Below are positions 1-7,611 of a DNA stretch of 7,611 nucleotides, in pieces (the first letter of the stretch is position 1; each line of letters opens with the position of its first letter). A program made the position numbers and the translations under genes. The stretch covers positions 1 to 7,611 of the forward strand of contig JADGHI010000172.1 of NCBI GenBank assembly GCA_019689515.1, written 5' to 3'. The DNA comes from Acetobacteraceae bacterium. GTDB lineage: Bacteria; Pseudomonadota; Alphaproteobacteria; Acetobacterales; Acetobacteraceae. Under the pieces are notes generated by a model, which was not told where the DNA came from, searched no databases, and saw only the letters and a program-made list of their open reading frames with translations.

Positions 1-130
1 CCCCCGTGCTGCCGTGCAGCGCCCCGCGCCGTCCGGCAGCTGGCGAAGGCGGGCCGACACCGCCAGGGGAGGTGCGGATGGCCGCCGACACCACGCGACG
101 AGGACACACGTAACGCTGTAGGATGTGCGC

Positions 131-168
131 GGGCCCCGCCGTACGCCGCCCGGGACGGCGCGGGGCTC
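131..168 (+). promoter_or_regulatory. GC-rich stem-loop just before the kinase ribosome binding site
   Basis: Bases 131-142 (GGGCCCCGCCGT) pair with 155-168: five pairs next to a 12-base loop, a two-base bulge at 160-161, then seven more pairs including one G-T wobble. The structure ends five bases before the GAAGGGG at 173-179 and 22 bases before the ATG at 191. It could influence translation of the kinase mRNA. Such stems arise often by chance in DNA this rich in G and C, and no T-tract follows, so it is not a normal intrinsic terminator. The role is inference. Confidence 0.3.
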
Positions 169-172
169 ACAC

Positions 173-186
173 GAAGGGGTTGGGGA
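173..186 (+). promoter_or_regulatory. Ribosome binding region of the kinase gene
   Basis: GAAGGGG at 173-179 and GGGGA at 182-186 lie 11 and 4 bases before the ATG at 191. Neither spacing is ideal, but the purine-rich tract supports the ATG at 191. The in-frame GTG at 125 has no comparable Shine-Dalgarno and would add a 22-residue Arg/Pro/Gly-rich segment ahead of the kinase fold. Confidence 0.45.
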
Positions 187-190
187 TTTG

Positions 191-2740
191 ATGGTACCGC
201 AGGAGATCGGCGCGAAGTACGAGGTGCGCGGCACCCTCGGCAGTGGCGCCATGGGCACCGTGTACGACGCCTTCGACCGCCTGATCGAGCGGCGGGTCGC
301 CATCAAGGTGGTGCGCAAGCCGCCCGGCGACGACGCGGAGGCCCGCGAGGCCGCCGCCCGCTTCCGCCGTGAGGCGCAGGCGGCGGGACGGCTCGCCCAT
401 CCCTCCATCGTGGCCGTCTATGACTACGGCGAGAACGCCGAGTATGCCTGGATCGTGATGGAACTGGTCGAGGGCGGCTCCCTCAAGGACATCCTCGACC
501 GCGGCGAGCGCCTGGCGCTGCCGCATATCGTCGGCATCATGGACCAGGTGCTCAGCGCCCTCGCCTTCTCCCACCAGCGGGGCGTGGTGCACCGGGACAT
601 CAAGCCGGCGAACATCATGCTCACCGCCGAGGGGCAGGTGAAGATCGCCGATTTCGGCATCGCCCGGCTCGAGAACTCCTCCATGACGCAGGTCGGCACC
701 CTGATGGGCACGCCGAGCTACATGGCGCCGGAGCAGTTCCGCGGCGAGCCGGTGGATGCCCGGGCCGACATCTGGGCCGCGGGCGTGGTGCTCTACCAGC
801 TCCTGACCGGCGAGAAGCCCTTCGACGGCGGCTTCAACGCGGTGATGCACAAGGCGCTGAACACCGAGCCGCCGCCGCCCTCGACCCTCTCGGTCACGGC
901 CCCCCGCGCCTTCGACGCGGTGGTGGCGCGCGCCATGGCCAAGCGCCCGGAGGACCGGTTCCCGACCGCGACGGCCTTCGCCGAGGCGATTCGCGCGGCC
1001 GCCAGCGCGCCGGCCGCCGCGACCGTGGCCGCCGAGGCGGGCGCCGGGGCGACCACTGCATTTTCGGGCGCCGCCGCCGCCGGCCAGGGCGATCCCACCG
1101 CCGGCCTGGGTGAGGCGGCCCTCCCCTTCGCCGACGCCGATGCCACGGTGGTGGCCGGCTCCGGTGGCCGCGGGGCATCCTCGGCAACGTCGGGACCCGC
1201 GGGCGGCCGCCGCGAGGATCAGCGCGCCACCGGCGGCAGTGCGCTGCCACCCAATCCCGGAGACACCGGCGGCGGAAAGCGCCCCTGGGCGCTGATCGGC
1301 GCGGGTGGCGCGGCCGCACTGGCGGCAGCCGCCGCCGGCGCGTGGTTCCTGGTGATCGAGCCCGAGCAGCGCGCCGCCCGCGAGGAGCAGGCGCGCCTTG
1401 AGCGCGAGGCCCGGGAGGCGGCCGACCGCGTCCGCGCGGAGCAGGAGCGGCTGGCAGCCGAGATGGCCGCGGCCGAACGGGCGCGGCAGGAGGAGGCGGA
1501 GCGGCAGGCACAGGCAGCGGCCGCGATCGAAGCCACGGACGCGCGCGCGCGCGAGGAGCAGGCGCGCCTCGCCCGCGAGCGCGAGGCGGCCGACGCGGAG
1601 GCCCGCGCCGCGGCGGAGCGGGAGCGGCTCGCCCGCGACCAGGCGGAGCGGGAGCGCCTCGCCCGCGAGCGCGCCGCGGCCGAGGAGGCCGCGCGCGCGG
1701 CGGCCGAGCGCGAGCGGCAGGCGGCCATCGCGGCGGAACAGCAGCGCCTCGCGGCGATCGAGGCCGAGCGGCAAAGGCTCGCCGCCGCGGAGGAGGCCGA
1801 ACGCCAGAGGGTCGCGGCAATCGAGGCCGAGCGGCAGAGACTCGCCGCCGCAGAGGAGGCCGAGCGCCAGCACCTGGCCGAGCTGGAGCGCCAGCGCCAG
1901 GCCGAGGCGGAGCGGCAGCGGCTGGCGGCACTTGAGCACCAGCGGCAGGAGGAACTCGAGCGCCAGCGGCTCGCCGCCGAGCAGGAACGCCAGCGTCAGG
2001 CAGAGCTGGAGCGCCAGCGTCAGGCAGAGCTGGAGCGTCAGCGCCCGGCGGAGCTGGAGCGCCAGCAGCAACTGGCGCTGCTCCAGCGCCCTGACTTCCG
2101 CGCCGCCGCGCCGAGCGTCGCAGCAGCGGCACCATGCAGCCTCCTGGCCGCCGCGGCGGACGACAACGGCCTCACCCTCGCCGGCGTGCTCCGGCGCGGC
2201 GGCGACGGCGTGATCCGTCGCACGCTGGCGGAGCGCCACATCCCGCTGGAGCGCGTGCAGCTTCGGCTGCAGCCCTTCGACGGCCCCTATTGCAGCGCGC
2301 TCGACGCGCTGCGCCCCGTGCTCAGCGGGCCGGAATCGGCGCCGCAGGTGTCGCTCGTCGGCCGCTCTCCGCTGGTGAAGGGGCAGTTGCTGCGCTTCGA
2401 CGTCACCCTGCCGGACTGGCCCTCGCAGCTCCACGTCGGCTACCTGATGAACACCGGCGAGGCGGTGCATCTGGTGCCGGCGCAGCCGCAGCCCGCCGGG
2501 GCCCGGATCCGTCTCGGCGAGCCGCGCGCCGGCTTCACCGGCTGGGAGGTGGACGAGCCCTTCGGCACCGACCTCTTGCTGGTCATCGCCTCGGAGCGGC
2601 CGCTCTTCCCCGCCAACCGGCCGCAGGTGGAGCCGCTGGAGTCCTACGTCGCCGCGCTCTCCGCGGCGCTGCGGACGGCCCAGCGCGAAGGCTGGCGCGT
2701 CGCGGTGCGGCCCATGGTGGTCGAAACGGCGGAGCGTTGA
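191..2740 (+). CDS. Transmembrane Ser/Thr protein kinase with long helical stalk and DUF4384-like C-terminus
   Basis: This 849-residue protein is predicted to transfer phosphate from ATP to Ser/Thr residues in response to an extracytoplasmic cue. The PknB-like (Hanks-type) kinase domain spans about residues 10-270. It shows the glycine loop GSGAMGTVY (17-25), VAIK with Lys39, C-helix Glu61, HRDIKPAN (134-141), DFG (154-156) and APE (179-181), so every core catalytic residue is present. The Arg in HRD and the Ser/Thr-rich activation loop (163-176) fit activation by loop phosphorylation. An Ala/Gly-rich linker follows, then Lys-Arg at 363-364 and one membrane helix (about 366-389), giving N-in topology. 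Residues 392-633 are a Glu/Arg/Ala/Gln-rich continuous helix or coiled coil with internal repeats. Residues 643-722 form a small domain holding the only two cysteines (649, 701), and about 727-805 resembles DUF4384. There are no PASTA repeats. The target is unknown. The gene ends 70 bases from the convergent hyuB. Start ATG 191 was preferred over GTG 125. Confidence 0.92.
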   Translation: MVPQEIGAKYEVRGTLGSGAMGTVYDAFDRLIERRVAIKVVRKPPGDDAEAREAAARFRREAQAAGRLAHPSIVAVYDYGENAEYAWIVMELVEGGSLKDILDRGERLALPHIVGIMDQVLSALAFSHQRGVVHRDIKPANIMLTAEGQVKIADFGIARLENSSMTQVGTLMGTPSYMAPEQFRGEPVDARADIWAAGVVLYQLLTGEKPFDGGFNAVMHKALNTEPPPPSTLSVTAPRAFDAVVARAMAKRPEDRFPTATAFAEAIRAAASAPAAATVAAEAGAGATTAFSGAAAAGQGDPTAGLGEAALPFADADATVVAGSGGRGASSATSGPAGGRREDQRATGGSALPPNPGDTGGGKRPWALIGAGGAAALAAAAAGAWFLVIEPEQRAAREEQARLEREAREAADRVRAEQERLAAEMAAAERARQEEAERQAQAAAAIEATDARAREEQARLAREREAADAEARAAAERERLARDQAERERLARERAAAEEAARAAAERERQAAIAAEQQRLAAIEAERQRLAAAEEAERQRVAAIEAERQRLAAAEEAERQHLAELERQRQAEAERQRLAALEHQRQEELERQRLAAEQERQRQAELERQRQAELERQRPAELERQQQLALLQRPDFRAAAPSVAAAAPCSLLAAAADDNGLTLAGVLRRGGDGVIRRTLAERHIPLERVQLRLQPFDGPYCSALDALRPVLSGPESAPQVSLVGRSPLVKGQLLRFDVTLPDWPSQLHVGYLMNTGEAVHLVPAQPQPAGARIRLGEPRAGFTGWEVDEPFGTDLLLVIASERPLFPANRPQVEPLESYVAALSAALRTAQREGWRVAVRPMVVETAER
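1757..1882 (+). repeat. Two 63-base in-frame repeats in the kinase stalk
   Basis: Two units of 63 bases (1757-1819 and 1820-1882) encode 21 residues each, equal to three heptads. Over the first 51 bases they differ at four positions, all synonymous third-codon positions, so the 17-residue segment IEAERQRLAAAEEAERQ is identical (residues 523-539 and 544-560). The remaining 12 bases diverge. A degenerate relative (IAAEQQRLAA) lies just upstream. The repeat is part of the kinase coding region, not a mobile element. Confidence 0.85.
1988..2059 (+). repeat. 24-base tandem repeat in the kinase stalk
   Basis: Two perfect 24-base copies (1988-2011, 2012-2035) and a third diverged copy (2036-2059) encode RQRQAELE, RQRQAELE and RQRPAELE (residues 600-623). 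The period of eight residues differs from the 21-residue period upstream, and the Pro in copy three would kink a helix. Perfect in-frame copies point to recent duplication by slippage; copy number may vary between strains. Confidence 0.85.
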
Positions 2741-2810
2741 GCGGCGGCGGAAGACCGCCTCCCACGGCAGGCCGCCGGGGAAGCGGTTCGCCGGCCGCGG
2801 CAGCCTCCGA
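2741..2810. other. Convergent intergenic gap between kinase and hyuB
   Basis: Seventy bases separate the kinase stop (TGA, 2738-2740) from the hyuB stop (minus-strand TGA, 2811-2813). A five-pair GC hairpin GGCGG-AAGA-CCGCC sits at 2746-2759, directly after the kinase stop. It has no T-run on either strand, so it is not a classical intrinsic terminator, although it could stabilise the 3' end. Some GGCCG/CGGCC complementarity follows, but no clean stem. Termination may be Rho-dependent. Confidence 0.3.
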
Positions 2811-4478
2811 TCAGGCGACGTCCACGCCGTAGATCGCCCGCGCCGCCTCCGGGCTCACCAGCCCGTCCGCCACGTCCCGCCGTACCAGCGCGGGGTCGCG
2901 CTCCTTCGGGTCCCCCATGCCGCCGCCGCCCGGGAGCTTTAGCACCAGGTGCCGGCCCTTGGGGATGATCTGAAAGCCCTTGGTGCGAAGCGGCGTGCCG
3001 TTCGGGTCGTCGAGCCCGACCCAGCCCGCCGCGCCGTCATGGCCTCCATCGCGGCCCTTCGGCGGGTTGGCGATGCGGTCGAAGATCGCGTTCACGGCGA
3101 ACTCGGCATCGCCCTTCGCGCCGATCTCCATGACCTGCCCGCAGCCGCCGCGGGTGCGCCCGGCGCCTGCCGAATCCGGCCGCAGCTCCTTCCGCCAGAA
3201 GATCACGGGGGCGACGTTCTCCGTCGCCTCCACCGGCATGGTCCGCACGCCGGAAGGGAAAGCCGTGGCGTCCAGCCCGTCCTTCGTCGGACGCGCGCCG
3301 GTGCCGCCGGAATTGAAGGTGATGATCTCGAAATCCGGCACCTCAGCCGCCGGGCCGCTGACCTGCGCACCGCCGCGCAGCGGCGGGTTCCACAGGGCGG
3401 ACGATCCCTCCGCGTTCACGCGCTGCGGCACCGCCTGGTGCAGGCACCCCATCATCAGGTCCGGCAGCAACTGCCCGACCACGTGGCGCACGCTGACCGG
3501 ATAGGGCCGCGGCGCGTTGAGGATGCAGCCCTCCGGAATGCGCATGTGGAAGGGCGCGAGCGAGGCCCAGTTGTTCGGAATCTCCGGTGCCACGACGCAC
3601 TTGATCCCGAAGCAGGCATAGGCCCGGCAGTAGGCCGGCGGCACGTTGATGCCGCGGTTGGAGAGGCCGGAGGTGCCGGCGAAGTCCACCTCGATGCGAT
3701 CCTCGTGGATGGTCATCGCGGCCTTGAGCGTCACCGGCGCCTCGTAGCCGTCGGAGCGGATCTCGGCGGCGTAGGTCCCGCGCGGGAGCTTCGCGATCTC
3801 CTCGATCGTCGCGCGGAGCGAACTCTCGAAGATGTACGCGGCGAGGTCGTCGAGCGAGTCCATCGCGAACTCGTCCATCATCTCGACCAGCCGCTTCGCC
3901 CCGGCGTCGTTGCAGGCGCAGAGGGAATAGACGTCCCCCTCCAGCTCCACCGGCGTGCGCGACCCCGCGCGGATGAAGTCGAAGAAGGTCTCGTTGGGCC
4001 GGCCCTGGTCGAAGCACTTCACGATGGGAATGTAGAGCCCCTCCTCGAAGACGCTCCGCCCCTCCGGCCCCATGCCGAGGCCGCCGACATCGATGACATG
4101 CGCGGTGTTGGCGAACAGGCCGACGATTCGCCCGTTGCGGAAGGCCGGCGTGACGACGGTGAGGTCGTGCAGGTGCCCGGTGCCGAGCCAGGGATCGTTG
4201 GTGATGTAGTGATCGCCCGGCTTCATCGTCTCGGCCGGGAACTTCGCGAGGAAGTGGTTCACGCTCTCCATCATGGAGTTCACGTGCCCCGGCGTTCCGG
4301 TGACGGCCTGGGCGAGCATCCGGCCCTGGAGGTCGAAGATGCCGGCGGAGAGGTCGCCGGCCTCGCGCACCGTCGTGGAGAAGGCGGTGCGGATCATGGT
4401 CTGCGCCTGCTCCTCGACGACCGCGATCAGGCGGTTCCACTGGATCTGGCGCTGGATGGCCTTGAGCGCGTCCGTCAC
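2811..4478 (-). CDS. hyuB: Hydantoinase B / oxoprolinase-type subunit HyuB
   Basis: The 555-residue protein is the B subunit of an ATP-dependent cyclic-amide hydrolase (hydantoinase/5-oxoprolinase family), expected to work in the cytoplasm with HyuA: A phosphorylates the ring substrate and B completes hydrolysis. The length is normal for a separate HyuB. Family landmarks are WNRL near the start (14-17), RTAFSTTVREAGDLSAG (30-46), TNDPWLGTGHLHDL (93-106), VDFAGTS (264-270), NAPRPYPVSVRH (321-332) and LPGGGGMGDP (515-524). Asp42, His102, Asp105 and His127 match, in order and nearly in spacing, the metal-binding set I recall for caprolactamase CapB. The GTG start at 4478 overlaps the hyuA stop as GTGA and has AGGAGG seven bases upstream, implying translational coupling. 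It is the last visible gene of the operon. An acetone/acetophenone carboxylase B subunit is a less likely reading because no third carboxylase subunit is seen and an M20 enzyme is present. The substrate is not determined. Confidence 0.93.
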   Translation of the reverse strand: MTDALKAIQRQIQWNRLIAVVEEQAQTMIRTAFSTTVREAGDLSAGIFDLQGRMLAQAVTGTPGHVNSMMESVNHFLAKFPAETMKPGDHYITNDPWLGTGHLHDLTVVTPAFRNGRIVGLFANTAHVIDVGGLGMGPEGRSVFEEGLYIPIVKCFDQGRPNETFFDFIRAGSRTPVELEGDVYSLCACNDAGAKRLVEMMDEFAMDSLDDLAAYIFESSLRATIEEIAKLPRGTYAAEIRSDGYEAPVTLKAAMTIHEDRIEVDFAGTSGLSNRGINVPPAYCRAYACFGIKCVVAPEIPNNWASLAPFHMRIPEGCILNAPRPYPVSVRHVVGQLLPDLMMGCLHQAVPQRVNAEGSSALWNPPLRGGAQVSGPAAEVPDFEIITFNSGGTGARPTKDGLDATAFPSGVRTMPVEATENVAPVIFWRKELRPDSAGAGRTRGGCGQVMEIGAKGDAEFAVNAIFDRIANPPKGRDGGHDGAAGWVGLDDPNGTPLRTKGFQIIPKGRHLVLKLPGGGGMGDPKERDPALVRRDVADGLVSPEAARAIYGVDVA

Positions 4479-6546
4479 CGGGAAGCCTCCTGCGTCAGTT
4501 CGAGATAGCCGATCCCATCCATCCGGCAGCGCCAGCCACGGCCGACCAGCGTGCTGGTCTCCGCCTCCGCGACGATGGCGGGGCCGCTGATCGCGGCGCC
4601 CGGCATGAAGGCGTCGCGGTCATAGACGGGCCACTCCGCAACCTCGCCCGTCGCCGTGTCCCGCACGGAGAGATGGCGCACCGGCCGGGGCGGCGGCGCG
4701 TCGAATACCTCGCCCGCCGGCTCGACCGGATCGGGGATGGTCGCGACGGTGACGGCGAAGCTCAGCACCTCCACGTCGCTGCCCGGCACCGGGCGGTCGT
4801 AGAAGCGGGTGTACTCCGCATCGTAGGCGGCGCGGATGTCCTTCACGTCCTCCGCCGTCAGCGCACGGGCCGGCAGCGGCACGGCGATCTCGTGCCCCTG
4901 GCCGACATAGCGCATGTAGGCGAGGCGCGATTCGCGCGTCGGCGCGCCGAAGCTGCCGGCGGCGACCACCGCCTCCGCCTCCGCGGCCATGTCGGCAAGC
5001 AACGCGTTCACCGCCTCCACGTCGAACGTCGTGAAGCGCTGGTAGAGGCTGCGCACGACCTCGTAGGCCACTGGCGCGCGCAGGAAGCCGATCGCACTGC
5101 CGACCCCGGCGCCCGACGGCACCAGGATGCGCCGGATGCCGATCTTCTCCGCGACGCGCGTCGCGTGCACCGGCCCGCCGCCGCCGAAGGCGATCAGCAC
5201 GCGGTCGTCGAAGCCCTTGCCGGACTCGATGGCATGCACGCGCGCGGCGTTCGCCATGTTCTCGTCGACCATCTCGACGACGCCGAGCGCCGCCATCTCG
5301 GGCGAGAGCCCGAGGCGCTCGCCGATCTCCGCCTCCAGCGCCGCGCGCGCCTTCTCCGGAAACAGCCGCAGCGTGCCGCCGGCGAAGCGCTCCGGGTCGT
5401 AGCGGCCGAGCAGCAGGTTCGCATCCGTCACCGCCGGCCTCTCGCCCCCGCGGCCGTAGCAGGCGGGGCCGGGATCGGCGCCGGCGCTCTCCGGCCCGAC
5501 CTGGATGCGCCCAAGTGCATCCACCTTGGCGAGCGAGCCGCCACCCGCGCCGATCTCCACCATCTCGATCACCGGGATGCGGAGCGGCAGGCCGGAGCCC
5601 TTCTTGAACCGGCCGACGCGCGCGACCTCGAAGTGGCGCGCGGTCTGCGGGGCGTAGTCGTCAATCAGGCAGACCTTCGCCGTCGTGCCTCCCATGTCGA
5701 AGGAGAGCACACGCTCCAGCCCCCGCTGCCGCGCGACATGCGCCGAGAAGATCGCGCCGCCCGCCGGGCCGGATTCCACCAGCCGGATCGGGAAGCGTGC
5801 GGCCGTGTCGATCGTGGTGAGTCCGCCGCCCGAGAGCATCAGGAACAGCGGGCAGGTCAGCCCCGCCTCGCGCAGCCCGCTCTCCAGCCGGCGCAGGTAG
5901 CGCGCCATCAGCGGCTGGACATAGGCATTCGCGACGGTGGTCGAGAACCGCTCCCACTCCCGCATCTCCGGCGAGACCTCGGAGGAGAGCGAGACCGGCA
6001 GCTCCGGCCACATCTCCGCGACGATCTCGGCAGCGCGGCGCTCATGCGCCGGGTTGACGAAGGCGTGCAGGAACCCGATCGCGAGGCTCTCGATCCCCTC
6101 GGCGCGCATGAACGCGACCTGGCGCCGCACCGCCTCCTCGTCGAGCGGGCGCAGCACCTTGCCCTCGTTGTCGAGGCGCTCGGGGACGGGCAGGCGCCAG
6201 CGGCGCGGCACCAGCGGCTGCGGCAGCTCGATGTTGAGGTCGTACTGGTCGTAGCGCGCCTCGTTCCCCATCGCGAGGACGTCGCGGAAGCCCTCGGTCG
6301 TCAGCAGCGCGGTGCGCGCGCCCTTGCGCTCGATGATCGCGTTGGTGGCGAGGGTGGTGCCGTGGATGACGAGCGCGATGTCCTCCGGCGCGAGGCCCGC
6401 GTCGTCGAGCACGCGGCGCACGCCCTCCAGCACGCCTTCCTCCGGCGCGTGGGGCGTGGTGAGGACCTTGCCGGTCCATCGGCGGCCGTTCTCCTCGACC
6501 GCCACGTCAGTGAAGGTGCCGCCGATGTCGACGGCGAGGCGGGCGC

Positions 6547-6550
<4 letters not shown>
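4475..6550 (-). CDS. hyuA: Hydantoinase A / oxoprolinase-type ATP-dependent subunit HyuA
   Basis: The 691-residue protein is the ATP-using A subunit that partners HyuB. Homologues open hydantoin, N-methylhydantoin, 5-oxoproline or caprolactam rings through a phosphorylated intermediate. The N-terminal ASKHA-type phosphate loop is DIGGTFTD (8-15), within the Hydant_A_N region. The central hydantoinase/oxoprolinase domain contains ESGPAGG (259-265), a second phosphate-loop-like DMGGTTAK (285-292), GAGGGS (334-339) and ADPGPACYGRGG (358-369). The C-terminal part, with FGGGGPVHA followed by IPSGAGVGSA-like sequence (here VPSGAGVGSA), is usual for the family. The length fits a stand-alone A subunit rather than a fused oxoprolinase of about 1,200 residues. 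I chose the GTG at 6550, giving MSARLAVDIGG, over the in-frame GTG at 6571. It has GGAGGT six bases upstream, makes a GTGA overlap with the amidase stop, and puts the phosphate loop at the usual distance from the N-terminus. The stop overlaps the hyuB start. Confidence 0.94.
4486..4491 (-). promoter_or_regulatory. Shine-Dalgarno of hyuB inside the end of hyuA
   Basis: A perfect AGGAGG on the minus strand ends seven bases before the GTG at 4478. It lies within the last codons of hyuA and fixes the hyuB start at the GTGA overlap. Confidence 0.8.

Positions 6551-7611
<1,061 letters not shown>

Larger units (their letters stand above)
1..190. other. Non-coding leader upstream of the kinase gene
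   Basis: No convincing gene is seen here on either strand. All three plus frames give low-complexity Arg/Pro/Gly translations without family resemblance. A short hairpin (GCTGC-CGT-GCAGC, 8-20) lies at the left edge. An AGGGGAGGT at 65-73 sits five bases before an ATG at 78 that opens an 11-codon reading frame ending in TAA at 111-113; this may be chance. TAGGAT at 119-124 matches four of six bases of a sigma-70 -10 box, but no matching -35 is present at the usual distance, so no promoter is called. A stronger stem-loop at 131-168 is listed separately. The upstream neighbour lies outside the window. Confidence 0.4.

Noticed and set aside
125..190. Upstream GTG start for the kinase
   Set aside because: It has no good Shine-Dalgarno, adds an Arg/Pro/Gly-rich segment, and overlaps the leader stem-loop; ATG 191 places the glycine loop at a normal distance from the N-terminus.
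1757..2059. Repeats as a CRISPR array or mobile-element trace
   Set aside because: The repeats are in frame, directly adjacent without unique spacers, and encode coiled-coil sequence.
167..2470. 767-codon open frame on the minus strand opposite the kinase
   Set aside because: It mirrors the high-GC codon bias of the kinase; its Leu/Gly/Arg-rich translation matches no family, while the plus strand has a complete kinase domain.
2746..2759. Intrinsic terminator after the kinase
   Set aside because: The stem has only five pairs and no T-tract on either strand.
2949..4508. 519-codon open frame on the plus strand opposite hyuB
   Set aside because: This is an antisense shadow; hyuB has many conserved family motifs in the minus frame.

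Overview
The window looks like chromosomal DNA from a high-GC proteobacterium. By eye the G+C is well above two thirds, third codon positions are almost always G or C, starts are often GTG, and genes are packed with 4-base overlaps. The mix of a membrane Ser/Thr kinase carrying a DUF4384-like domain and a split HyuA/HyuB hydantoinase beside an M20 amidase fits an Acetobacteraceae/Rhodospirillales-type alphaproteobacterium. That placement is inferred from gene style, not from a marker gene. No mobile element, tRNA, rRNA or CRISPR array is visible.

Layout. Bases 1-190 are a short non-coding leader with a GC-rich stem-loop. Bases 191-2740 (+) encode an 849-residue transmembrane Ser/Thr protein kinase: a cytoplasmic kinase domain, a low-complexity Ala/Gly linker, one membrane helix, a roughly 240-residue charged helical stalk containing internal repeats, and a C-terminal sensor-like region. 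A 70-base convergent gap (2741-2810) separates it from a leftward operon read on the minus strand: an M20-family amidohydrolase cut by the window edge (6547 to beyond 7611), then hyuA (4475-6550), then hyuB (2811-4478). Both junctions are GTGA overlaps with a strong Shine-Dalgarno inside the upstream gene.

How the genes work together. HyuA and HyuB form the ATP-dependent ring-opening enzyme of the hydantoinase/5-oxoprolinase family. The M20 enzyme is the type that cleaves N-carbamoyl amino acids or related ureido acids. Together they make a plausible cyclic imide/amide to N-carbamoyl acid to amino acid route. The substrate cannot be read from the sequence. The kinase faces the operon and shares no transcription unit with it, so no functional link is claimed.

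I see no clearly new system. The most unusual object is the kinase's extracytoplasmic half, with its TolA-like long helix, a 17-residue repeat conserved at protein level through only synonymous DNA changes, and a lone pair of cysteines. Next is the variant catalytic-site motif of the M20 enzyme.
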